This document shows positions 45,568 to 53,247 of a stretch of DNA of 64,000 nucleotides, one piece after another (positions within the stretch are counted from its first letter, which is position 1; each line of letters starts with the position of its first letter). Under the pieces are notes generated by a model. It saw only the letters and a list, made by a program, of their open reading frames with translations. It searched no databases and was not told the origin of the DNA. A program made the position numbers and the translations under genes. This DNA comes from JAXDTI01 sp034090045 (GTDB lineage Bacteria > Actinomycetota > Actinomycetes > Actinomycetales > Actinomycetaceae), in contig JAXDTI010000001.1 of assembly GCA_034090045.1 (NCBI GenBank), positions 62,001-126,000 of the forward strand. The letters are read 5' to 3'.

Positions 45568-45858
45568 ATGGCACAGTTCAATGTTGATGCCGCGCAGATT
45601 GCGCAGGCATCGGTTACGACCTCGGCGATTGCCGAGCAAATCAGGTCGGATGTCACCCAGATGATTGGTCAGCTGCAGATGCTGCAGGGTTCTTGGACGG
45701 GGGCTGCGGCGAGTGCTTTCGCGGATTGCGCTACCCGCTGGCAGGCGGCACAGGCGCAGGTTGAAGAGGTACTGAACCAGATTTCTATGGCACTTCAGGC
45801 CGCGTCACGCACCTACGATGATGCTGAAGCGCAGGCAGCCAGTATGTTTGCGGGCTGA
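45568..45858 (+). CDS. WXG100-family (EsxA-like) small protein
   Basis: A 96-residue helical hairpin protein. AAAGGAGG and the ATG at 45568 define the start. The turn motif is W43-T44-G45 in GSWTGAAASAF, and Y83DDAE near the C-terminus resembles the YxxxD/E export signal. WXG100 proteins are substrates of ESX/type VII secretion. No EccC-type ATPase or other ESX gene is in the window, so the machinery must lie elsewhere. It follows the degenerate HD gene after 161 bp on the same strand. Confidence 0.85.
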   Translation: MAQFNVDAAQIAQASVTTSAIAEQIRSDVTQMIGQLQMLQGSWTGAAASAFADCATRWQAAQAQVEEVLNQISMALQAASRTYDDAEAQAASMFAG

Positions 45859-45887
45859 TTATTCATCCGGTACGGATCTGAGGACTG

Positions 45888-45909
45888 TCCCCGGGGTGCT
45901 ATCCGGGGA
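45888..45909 (+). terminator. Hairpin after the WXG100 gene
   Basis: TCCCCGG (45888-45894) pairs with CCGGGGA (45903-45909) around an 8-nt loop, 30 bp after the stop codon. It has no U-tract, so it may be a weak terminator or a 3'-end stabilising structure. Confidence 0.45.
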
Positions 45910-46010
45910 CGCTCACCGCTACCGATGCTTCCCGGTACTTCTTCATGGATGCTGTCCTGCATAGCGGTTCAGGATGCCGCCGCGAGCGCTGATGGTTTCT
46001 GAAATAAAGG

Positions 46011-46040
46011 CAGTGGCTCCCGCCGAAGCGGGAGCCACTG
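46011..46040 (-). terminator. Rho-independent terminator of groL
   Basis: CAGTGGCTCCCGC (46011-46023) and GCGGGAGCCACTG (46028-46040) form a perfect 13-bp stem with a CGAA tetraloop. On the minus strand the stem is followed by CCTTTATTTC. It lies 45 bp past the groL stop. Confidence 0.85.
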
Positions 46041-46084
46041 ACACTGTTTCGCTATTGGCGCGGAAGTGTTACCAGACGCGGGGT

Positions 46085-47713
46085 CTAGTACATACCGCCC
46101 ATGTCGCCACCTTCGCCACCGGCAGCGACCGGAGCCGGCGGTTCCGGCTTGTCAACGACAACCGCCTCGGTGGTCAGGAACATACCGGCGATTGATGCTG
46201 CGTTCTGCAGTGCAGAGCGGGTCACTTTCACCGGGTCGGCGATACCGACCTCCATCAGATCCTGGTATTCATCGGTGGCGGCGTTGTAGCCTTCACCGTG
46301 TTCGAGATCCGCGACCTTTGCGGCCACCACGGAACCCTCCTGTCCGGCGTTTTCAGCGATCTGACGCAACGGAGCCGACAGGGCGTAACGCACAATGTTC
46401 GCACCGGTCGCCTCGTCACCTTCAAGCTGCAAATCGTCGAGAGCCTTAGAGCCGTACTGGAGCAGCGCAACACCGCCACCAGCGACTATACCCTCTTCTT
46501 GGGCAGCTTTCGCATTGCGAACCGCGTCCTCGATGCGATGCTTACGCTCTTTCATCTCGACTTCGGTTGCCGCACCGGACTTGATAACCGCAACGCCACC
46601 GGCCAGTTTCGCCAGCCGCTCCTGCAGTTTCTCGCGGTCGTAATCGGAATCGGTCTTTTCAATCTCCATGCGGATTTGAGCGACCCGGGCATCGATTGCG
46701 TCCTTTTCACCGGCACCGCCTACGATGGTGGTCTCGTCTTTCGTGACGATAACCTTTGCCGCATGACCGAGCATATCCAGTTCCGCATTCTCCAGCGTCA
46801 GACCGACAGTCTCGGAAATGACCTGACCACCGGTCAGAATCGCCATATCCTGCAGCATGGCTTTACGGCGGTCACCGAATGCCGGAGCCTTTACCGCAAC
46901 GGACTTGAAGGTACCGCGAATCTTGTTCAACACCAGGGTGGTCAGCGCCTCACCCTCGATGTCCTCGGCGATTATCGCCAGCGGCTTGCTGGTTTGCATA
47001 ACCTTTTCGAGCAGCGGCAGCAGATCCTTGATATTGGAGACCTTAGACTCCACGAGCAGAATGTAAGCGTCCTCAAGTACGGCTTCCTGACGGTCAGTGT
47101 CGGTTACGAAGTAACCCGACAGGTATCCGCGGTCAAAACGCATACCCTCTGTGGTTTCCAGGTTAATACCGAAAGTGTTGGACTCCTCAACGGTGATTAC
47201 ACCCTCGGCACCCACAGTCTCGATAGCGTCAGCAATAATCTTGCCGATTTCCGGGTCGTTTGCCGAAATCGAGGCGGTCGCCTCAATCTGGTCACGAGTC
47301 TCAACATCTTGAGCGTTGGCGTGTAGCTCAGCGACGACCGCATCCACGGCCTTGTCGATACCACGTTTGAGAGCGATCGGGTTGGCACCCGCAACCACGT
47401 TGCGCAATCCCTCATGCACCAGCGCCTGAGCCAGCACAGTCGCGGTCGTGGTACCGTCACCGGCCACATCGTCAGTCTTCTTCGCGACCTCTTTGACCAG
47501 TTCAGCACCAATCTTCTGGTAGGGGTCTTCGAGGTCGATTTCCTTGGCGACCGAAACACCATCTTTTGTGATGGTGGGCGCGCCCCACTTCTTTTCGAGT
47601 ACGACGTTACGACCGCGCGGACCGAGCGTCACTTTTACGGTGTCGGCCAGCGTGTCCAGACCGACCTCCATACCCCGACGAGCTTCCTCGTCAAAAGCAA
47701 TCATCTTGGACAT
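46085..47713 (-). CDS. groL: Chaperonin GroEL
   Basis: A 542-residue ATP-dependent folding chamber subunit. The ATG at 47713 gives the canonical MSKMIAFDEEARRGMEVGLD start, and AAAGGGA lies 10 nt upstream. VTLGPRGRNVVLEKKWGAPT and DDVAGDGTTTATVLAQAL are the ATPase motifs. The C-terminus is the usual GGM-type tail (GGEGGDMGGMY), not a His-rich one, as in the essential actinobacterial copy GroEL2. No groES is adjacent. Two CIRCE elements upstream indicate HrcA control. Confidence 0.97.
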   Translation of the reverse strand: MSKMIAFDEEARRGMEVGLDTLADTVKVTLGPRGRNVVLEKKWGAPTITKDGVSVAKEIDLEDPYQKIGAELVKEVAKKTDDVAGDGTTTATVLAQALVHEGLRNVVAGANPIALKRGIDKAVDAVVAELHANAQDVETRDQIEATASISANDPEIGKIIADAIETVGAEGVITVEESNTFGINLETTEGMRFDRGYLSGYFVTDTDRQEAVLEDAYILLVESKVSNIKDLLPLLEKVMQTSKPLAIIAEDIEGEALTTLVLNKIRGTFKSVAVKAPAFGDRRKAMLQDMAILTGGQVISETVGLTLENAELDMLGHAAKVIVTKDETTIVGGAGEKDAIDARVAQIRMEIEKTDSDYDREKLQERLAKLAGGVAVIKSGAATEVEMKERKHRIEDAVRNAKAAQEEGIVAGGGVALLQYGSKALDDLQLEGDEATGANIVRYALSAPLRQIAENAGQEGSVVAAKVADLEHGEGYNAATDEYQDLMEVGIADPVKVTRSALQNAASIAGMFLTTEAVVVDKPEPPAPVAAGGEGGDMGGMY

Positions 47714-47813
47714 ATTGTTATATCCCTTTCTCACGGCTCGCGGCCCCCGCGACGGACGACCAGCCGGGCGCGTTCCTGTTCCGCGCACGTCAAGCCTGAC
47801 CGAAAGCCTGTTC

Positions 47814-47874
47814 CTGTCACTCTCTTTGTGGGAGTGCTAACTCCATTTTGGCACTCTCAGGGCGAGAGTGCAAA
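47814..47874 (-). promoter_or_regulatory. Two tandem CIRCE operators upstream of groL
   Basis: 47848-47874 is TTGGCACTC-N9-GAGTGCAAA, and 47814-47840 is CTGTCACTC-N9-GAGTGCTAA, both close to the HrcA consensus TTAGCACTC-N9-GAGTGCTAA. They lie 7 bp apart and 101-161 bp upstream of the start codon. HrcA is the expected repressor; its gene is not in the window. Confidence 0.88.
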
Positions 47875-47945
47875 TACATGGTTGAGCGTATGTGACTCAA
47901 GGCATTTTGCGGTCATAAACCCTGACAAGTCATGCACGGGATGTG

Positions 47946-48536
47946 CTACTGCTGTTCTACGTCAGTTTGAGCCTCGCCGAGGAGGAATACCGCGATCCCA
48001 TCAGGCGAGTCAATGTCGTCAGTACGCACCATCACTACATTGATTCCGAGGAATTTAGCGATGTTTTCGGCGGTCACGCGGTAGCTTTCATCACTGTAAT
48101 AGATGGATGATTCACTGAGACCATACACCGAGGTATCACCGGTTTGAACATTCACATAACCGTTATTGATCAGGGTTTGTGCGGCGCGACCGGCTGCCCC
48201 GTTGATGTTGGAGCCGTTGAGAACCGTTACCGCGATACTGCGGTCAGGCTCGGTGGGCTGTTCGCTAGGCTGAGTTTCGCTCGGGGTCGGTGTGCTCGGC
48301 TGCTCCTGTGTGACCTGCGGCTTCTCGGTCTTTTTCGGAATGTCGGGTAGGGCATTTCCGGAGTTTTTGAAACCTATAAAGGCGCCCCAACCGAGCAGCG
48401 GTGCGATAACGATCACCAGGACAAACGGAAGTATTTTGCGCCAGCGTTTCACCGGGCGGCGATGCGCGCCAGCGGGAAAGGTCTCGGCCAGGCGGTCGAA
48501 CTCGTCCAGCTCATACTCAGTTTCAGCCACGTGCAT
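47946..48536 (-). CDS. LytR_C-domain membrane protein
   Basis: A 196-residue protein: acidic cytoplasmic head, basic HRRPVKRWRK, one transmembrane helix (about 36-57), a Pro/Thr/Glu-rich linker and a LytR_C domain. The domain begins IAVTVLNGSNINGAAGRAAQ and contains VQTGDTSVYGLSESSIYY. LytR_C often follows the LytR-CpsA-Psr phosphotransferase domain but also occurs alone in actinobacteria, as here. A role in wall-polymer attachment is inferred from the family. Confidence 0.85.
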   Translation of the reverse strand: MHVAETEYELDEFDRLAETFPAGAHRRPVKRWRKILPFVLVIVIAPLLGWGAFIGFKNSGNALPDIPKKTEKPQVTQEQPSTPTPSETQPSEQPTEPDRSIAVTVLNGSNINGAAGRAAQTLINNGYVNVQTGDTSVYGLSESSIYYSDESYRVTAENIAKFLGINVVMVRTDDIDSPDGIAVFLLGEAQTDVEQQ

Positions 48537-48688
48537 AGCCTATCGCATAGGCAGTTAACCTCAGATTATCCGCGCCGGAACTAGCAACTCACCGAGCATT
48601 GATATCTCAGCGACAGTTGGGGCTGTGCTCTAATGCAAAGACCCCCCAGCGAATCACTCTCTCAGATACTGTGCGGTAGCCTGGGCAC

Positions 48689-49408
48689 ATGAGTGAGAAC
48701 GCGCCGCCACTTTCGGAAACCATCGACCCCGGCTGGGCGAGGGCACTGGCACCGGTGGAGCCGCTGATTCACGAAATCGGGGAGCAGCTGCGCACCGAAA
48801 ACGCCGCACGGCGTGGATACCTGCCAGCCGGAACTGCTGTTCTACGTTCATTCATTTATCCGTTTATGCAGGTAAAAGTGCTGATTGTTGGGCAGGATCC
48901 CTATCCGACACCGGGGCACCCGACAGGTTTAAGTTTCTCAGTTGCACCCAATGTGCGACCGCTGCCGAGGTCATTGCAAAACATTTTCCGGGAACTGGAT
49001 ACGGACATGGCTCAGGCGGGCACACCGATACCACGACCGAGCACCGGGGATCTTTCTCCCTGGTGCGAGCAGGGAGTAATGCTGCTCAACCGGGTTTTAA
49101 CGGTGCGTCCAGGCGCTCCCGGTTCACATCGCGGCATGGGTTGGGAGCAGGTTACCGAGCGAGCCATCCAGGCGCTAGTTGAACGACACGATCCGGTGAC
49201 CGGCGAGGCACTACCGCTGGTGGCGATCCTGTGGGGACGTGACGCACGAAACCTGAAACCGCTGTTGGGTGAAACGTTCATTATTGAATCCGCACATCCG
49301 TCACCGCTGTCAGCATCCCGCGGGTTTTTCGGGTCACGACCCTTCAGCCGCGCAAACGAATACCTGGTCAGCCGCGGGCTATCTCCCGTTGATTGGCGTC
49401 TGCCCTGA
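48689..49408 (+). CDS. ung: Uracil-DNA glycosylase, family 1
   Basis: A 239-residue enzyme removing uracil from DNA. The water-activating motif is VLIVGQDPYPTPGHPTGLSF. The leucine-loop/His motif is SAHPSPLSASRGFFGSRPFS. LLNRVLTVRPGAPGSHRGMG matches the conserved LLN-T-L region. It is preceded by a 150-bp intergenic stretch and converges with the CstR-like gene. Nothing is unusual about the protein. Confidence 0.95.
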   Translation: MSENAPPLSETIDPGWARALAPVEPLIHEIGEQLRTENAARRGYLPAGTAVLRSFIYPFMQVKVLIVGQDPYPTPGHPTGLSFSVAPNVRPLPRSLQNIFRELDTDMAQAGTPIPRPSTGDLSPWCEQGVMLLNRVLTVRPGAPGSHRGMGWEQVTERAIQALVERHDPVTGEALPLVAILWGRDARNLKPLLGETFIIESAHPSPLSASRGFFGSRPFSRANEYLVSRGLSPVDWRLP

Positions 49409-49422
49409 CGGGTCGAAACCGT

Positions 49423-49761
49423 TTAACGGGTTGAGAGCAGCAGCTTTTCAAGGCGCGAACGACACTCCAGCGCATAGTCACTGTTGCGACCGAAACAGGA
49501 TTCCAAGCCGAGCAGAATAGCCGCAGCGTTTGCCTTTTTAACGGCGTTCGAGACGGCAACCAGCTGCGGAATGATTTCCATACAGTTTTGGTTATCGTCA
49601 ATGGATCTGATCACGGCATCCAGCTGTCCGCGAGCGCGGGAGAGCCGGTTGCGAATCGCCCGCACATCCAGGTTTTCGTGGGAGTCCCACACCCCCATAG
49701 CCTTGAAAAGCTCTTCGGGGGTCACATCTTCGTTGGCTTTATTATCGTCATGAACTGCCAT
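49423..49761 (-). CDS. CsoR/CstR-family repressor, persulfide-sensor type
   Basis: A 112-residue DUF156 regulator. RAIRNRLSRARGQLDAVIRS is the DNA-binding helix segment. Cysteines are at 60 (NQNCMEIIPQL) and 89 (GLESCFG), 29 residues apart as in both CsoR and CstR. The copper-ligand His expected 25 residues after the first Cys is Gly85. Cys-Cys without that His is the arrangement of CstR, which senses persulfides and sulfite. It follows a rhodanese gene in the same operon, which supports a sulfur-stress role over copper. A further Cys occurs at 100. Confidence 0.82.
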   Translation of the reverse strand: MAVHDDNKANEDVTPEELFKAMGVWDSHENLDVRAIRNRLSRARGQLDAVIRSIDDNQNCMEIIPQLVAVSNAVKKANAAAILLGLESCFGRNSDYALECRSRLEKLLLSTR

Positions 49762-49790
49762 TTCGACTCATACCCCCGATTCTGTTGTAT

Positions 49791-50123
49791 TCACTCTCGC
49801 GGTCCGTCTAGGCTCACCCACCCGCTGAAGCCTCCTCGGACACTCACAGCATCATATCCTACAGAGTTCAAGATTGCGGTGCCACGTTGCGAGCGCATCC
49901 CGGAGGCACAAATCACCATGACCGGGCGGTTCTTGTCGATTTCGTTTTTACGTACATCCAGTTCGTTGAGCGGAATGTTTAATGCTCCAAGCGGGTGACC
50001 CTGCCGCCATTCGGATGGTTCACGCACGTCAACTAGCTGTTCTCCGGCAGCAGTGCGGGCTATCGCCTCCTCGACGGCTATTTCTTCGACATTACCGCCG
50101 AGAACTTTTCTGAGTAGCGCCAT
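49791..50123 (-). CDS. Rhodanese-domain sulfurtransferase
   Basis: A 110-residue single rhodanese domain that moves persulfide sulfur. VDVREPSEWRQGHPLGALNI is the CH2A-type segment and ICASGMRSQRG carries the catalytic Cys (CASGMRS loop). I used the ATG at 50123; an upstream ATG at 50144 is possible. The CstR-like repressor follows after 29 bp. The operator-like palindrome at 50180 lies directly upstream. Confidence 0.88.
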   Translation of the reverse strand: MALLRKVLGGNVEEIAVEEAIARTAAGEQLVDVREPSEWRQGHPLGALNIPLNELDVRKNEIDKNRPVMVICASGMRSQRGTAILNSVGYDAVSVRGGFSGWVSLDGPRE

Positions 50124-50179
50124 TGCGTTCTCGTTTCTGCACAAATCCTGCGCTTTAACAGTTTTTAACTCTCCCTAAT

Positions 50180-50199
50180 CTATACCCGGTAAGGTATAG
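50180..50199 (-). promoter_or_regulatory. Candidate CsoR/CstR operator of the rhodanese-repressor operon
   Basis: CTATACC-CGGTAA-GGTATAG is a perfect 7-bp inverted repeat with a 6-bp spacer, 57 bp upstream of the rhodanese start. It resembles the TATACC...GGTATA operators bound by CsoR/CstR-family repressors. Auto-repression relieved by persulfide is the inferred control. Confidence 0.65.
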
Positions 50200-50280
50200 G
50201 CGGCAAGTGTTTGACGGGGTTATCGTCAGCTCCCAGGATGCCGCACATGGTGAACACCCCGGCAGGTTCACTCCGAAAAG

Positions 50281-53247
50281 TCAGCGGAGAGCGGATGCCT
50301 CTTGGCGGCGGAACAGGTTGAAACGCGGCAGGAACTTGTCCCAATCAATCGCGTGCCCATCCAGTTCTGGCCCGTCAATACAGGCATGTTTGCGCACAAT
50401 TTTGCCGGTTTCAGGATCGGTCACGGGCACCATACAGGCACCGCACATCCCGGTAGCATCCACCATAATCGAGTTCACAGAAGCGAATGTTTCCACACCG
50501 TATTTCTGGGTGAGCAGACACACGAACTTCATCATGATGGGTGGCCCGACCGTGGTTATCTCAACGATTTCGCGCCCGTCACTGCGCCCGCCGGAAAGCA
50601 TTTCTTCCAGCGGCACAGTTACCGTACCTTTAACCCCGAAAGACCCGTCATCACTGGCCAGCACCACATCGAGCAGTTCCGGATACTGTCTGTGCAGCAC
50701 ATCAACTCGCTCCATCGACTTCCCCTCCGGATCCCCATCCGGGTCAACCCAGAACAGCAGGTCACGGGAGCGTGACCCGATAATCAGGGTCACGTGGTTG
50801 CCTAACTCCAGGTGTGCCCGCACAATCGGGAACGCGGGCGCCAGCCCCACACCGCCAGCGACAAAACACACGGACTTCGTGGCGGGGTCGAACTTTTCCA
50901 TCTTTGAGGACATACCGAGCGGCCCGGCTATCCCGACGAAAGCCTCCCCCACCTGCATCGCATTTAGTTCCTGCGAGGATTTACCGACCGATTGGGTGAC
51001 GATGGTGATAGTTCCGGCTTCACGGTCAAAATCGGCTACCGTCAGCGGAATCAATTCGCCTTTCTCGTGAGTGAGGAAACGCGCGAACTGTCCGGCACGA
51101 ACCGTCTCGGCAACTTTCGGGGCGTGCAATTGCATCTCCCAGGTGCGTTCAGACAGTTGCCGTTTCGCCAGGATAGTAAAGGCTGATGCGGCAGATTCAG
51201 TATAGGCCAGGGCGTCGGTGACGCGGAGGCGCACCTCGACCGCATCCAGGGTTTCGGCGGCGTCACGCATCTGATGTGCTGCTGCCTGTCCATCTCCTGC
51301 CGCTTTAATCGCTGTGGAGCCGCCGCGGGCGGCATCACCACCGGAATAGACACCATCCAGGTTGGTGGCTTGGCTGGGCACACCACCGGCGAATCCGGCA
51401 CCGGCGGTCATGGATACCGGTGCGGCTTCGGTGCCGACTGAACCTAGCGGCACCGGCCCGCAGTCGCTCAAACCTGGCGCACCATCAGCTTTTTTAGTGA
51501 CGACAGGCGCGTCACAGCTCGGCAGCTTCGACATATCTAGCTGTTCTGGGCGAGCCTCTTTCCCTACCTTTATGGCTCCCCACGACTGCACCGCAAGATC
51601 CGGTTGGGAGTCCCGAATAATCGGGTTCGAGTCATTACCGAGCGCCATAATCACCAGGTCAGCAGCCATTTCGACGGTTTCACCGGTGCGTTGAGGGCGA
51701 CAGCGACCGGAATCGTCGGGTTCACCGAGTTCCATTATGTCTACGGTCGCTCCGGTCACGAATTGCTGGTCGTCGCCGTGAAATTCGGAGGGCGAACGAA
51801 GCTCGGCGACCACGATTCCTTCTTCGAGGGCGTGTGCGAGTTCTTCGACACGCGCCGGCATTTCAGCTTTCGTGCGTCGATACACGATTGTGACGTTACC
51901 GCCGAGCCGCCGAGCGGTGCGGGCAGCGTCCATCGCGGTGTTGCCGCCACCGATAATCAGCACCTCTTTACCGGCGGTTTCCGGCAGCGGCGTGTCATAA
52001 TCGGGCAGGTTACCGTGCATCAGGTTTACGCGGGTCAGGAACTCGTTGGCGCTCATCACGCCGTTGAGGTGTTCACCCGGCACGTTCATGAACTTGGGTA
52101 GACCGGCACCGGTTCCCACAAAAATCCGCCAAAACCCGGCGTCCCTCAGGTCGTCGATGGTCGCGGTCTTGCCGACCACAAAGTTGGTTACGAATCGCCC
52201 ACCTAGCATCCGGATTTTATCGACCACGTCATCGACCAGGTCGTTGGGGAGCCTAAACTCCGGGATACCGTATTTGAGTACGCCACCGAGAGTGTGGAAA
52301 GCTTCGAAAACCGTGACCGGGAAACCCTCGTTTGCCAGCAGGAACGCGTTAATCAGGCCGGCAGGGCCGGAACCGATTATCGCGATTGGCGGTTTTTCGG
52401 CGACCTGCCACGGGTCTGGGCGACCCCGATAGCGGTCAAGGATCGTGTCGGTGCCGTTGACGATTTTGTCGCGCTGCGGCAGGAACCATTCCAGTTGCCC
52501 AATCTCGATGGGGCGAGCCTTGTGGACACAAACACCCTGACATTGGAGTTCTTGGGGGCAGACACGCCCGGTCACGTTGGGCAGCGGGTTAGAAAACTCG
52601 ACGATTTTCAAGGCCTCATCGAACTTGCCTTCTGCGATTGCTTGCATCACTTCGGGAATGTGGATCTGCACCGGGCAGCCACCCTGTTTCCGGCCTTTTA
52701 ACATTTCTCCTAACTCGCAGGGACGGTCGGCACAATGCTTGTCGCGTAGCGCCTCCAGCCACACGAAAAGATCGACTTCGCGCTGACTGTACCCGACATC
52801 GAGATACCCGAGATACCCGGTTGTGACCAGGTCAAAGTCGTGGACTCTTTGCTGTGCGGGACGCACGTAGGGGCGAATATAGTTCCCGGCTGGCCAGTTC
52901 TCGGCCAACCCGTCGAACATCGGGTAACGGTCTTTCAAGTGGGCGAGCGACCGTATGAACACGCGTTTTTTCGGTAGCGGCAGATCCCACATGAAACGCA
53001 TCATGACCTGGCCTACCGCGTCATCACGCAGCAGCAGCTCCCAGATTTTACGAATCATCGGTTCGGGGATTTCACCGGCGGTAAAGGCGGCGTTGAGCTG
53101 ACCGAGACCCTCACCGACGAAATAGCCGCGAAACGCGGTCGGATCCTGTTCGAAACGGCGACGTAACACAGCGTATTCGGCGGCTTCTGCGGCATCGTTT
53201 CCCGCTCCACTCGACCCAAGCGGCGGGGCCATGACGGGGGCGCTCAC
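50281..53247 (-). CDS. Fused NfnB-NfnA-like flavin oxidoreductase (GltD-like plus FNR-like)
   Basis: A 988-residue protein. After about 165 residues with no recognised domain comes a GltD/NfnB-like half: cysteines 191, 230, 236 and 240 for [4Fe-4S] binding, FAD motif GSGPAG (292-297), NADPH motif GGGNTA (433-438) and GGDAARGGSTAIKAAGDG (637-654). From about 685 an NfnA/PyrK-like half has an FNR-type FAD/NAD module (VAGGVGLAPAFP) and C-terminal cluster cysteines 935, 938 and 956 (GMCGACMV, HACIDGP). NfnA and NfnB are separate subunits of NADH-dependent ferredoxin:NADP+ oxidoreductase; here both are in one chain. Its start overlaps the NifJ-like gene by four bases (ATGA), so electron exchange with that enzyme is likely. 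Confidence 0.85.
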   Translation of the reverse strand: MSAPVMAPPLGSSGAGNDAAEAAEYAVLRRRFEQDPTAFRGYFVGEGLGQLNAAFTAGEIPEPMIRKIWELLLRDDAVGQVMMRFMWDLPLPKKRVFIRSLAHLKDRYPMFDGLAENWPAGNYIRPYVRPAQQRVHDFDLVTTGYLGYLDVGYSQREVDLFVWLEALRDKHCADRPCELGEMLKGRKQGGCPVQIHIPEVMQAIAEGKFDEALKIVEFSNPLPNVTGRVCPQELQCQGVCVHKARPIEIGQLEWFLPQRDKIVNGTDTILDRYRGRPDPWQVAEKPPIAIIGSGPAGLINAFLLANEGFPVTVFEAFHTLGGVLKYGIPEFRLPNDLVDDVVDKIRMLGGRFVTNFVVGKTATIDDLRDAGFWRIFVGTGAGLPKFMNVPGEHLNGVMSANEFLTRVNLMHGNLPDYDTPLPETAGKEVLIIGGGNTAMDAARTARRLGGNVTIVYRRTKAEMPARVEELAHALEEGIVVAELRSPSEFHGDDQQFVTGATVDIMELGEPDDSGRCRPQRTGETVEMAADLVIMALGNDSNPIIRDSQPDLAVQSWGAIKVGKEARPEQLDMSKLPSCDAPVVTKKADGAPGLSDCGPVPLGSVGTEAAPVSMTAGAGFAGGVPSQATNLDGVYSGGDAARGGSTAIKAAGDGQAAAHQMRDAAETLDAVEVRLRVTDALAYTESAASAFTILAKRQLSERTWEMQLHAPKVAETVRAGQFARFLTHEKGELIPLTVADFDREAGTITIVTQSVGKSSQELNAMQVGEAFVGIAGPLGMSSKMEKFDPATKSVCFVAGGVGLAPAFPIVRAHLELGNHVTLIIGSRSRDLLFWVDPDGDPEGKSMERVDVLHRQYPELLDVVLASDDGSFGVKGTVTVPLEEMLSGGRSDGREIVEITTVGPPIMMKFVCLLTQKYGVETFASVNSIMVDATGMCGACMVPVTDPETGKIVRKHACIDGPELDGHAIDWDKFLPRFNLFRRQEASALR

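Noticed and set aside
48861..48875. GTTTATGCAGGTAAA in ung equals the core of repeat element 2
   Set aside because: The 15-base match lies inside a conserved coding stretch (FMQVK), has none of the flanking CACGAGYGAACATA sites and was found after many comparisons, so I treat it as coincidence.
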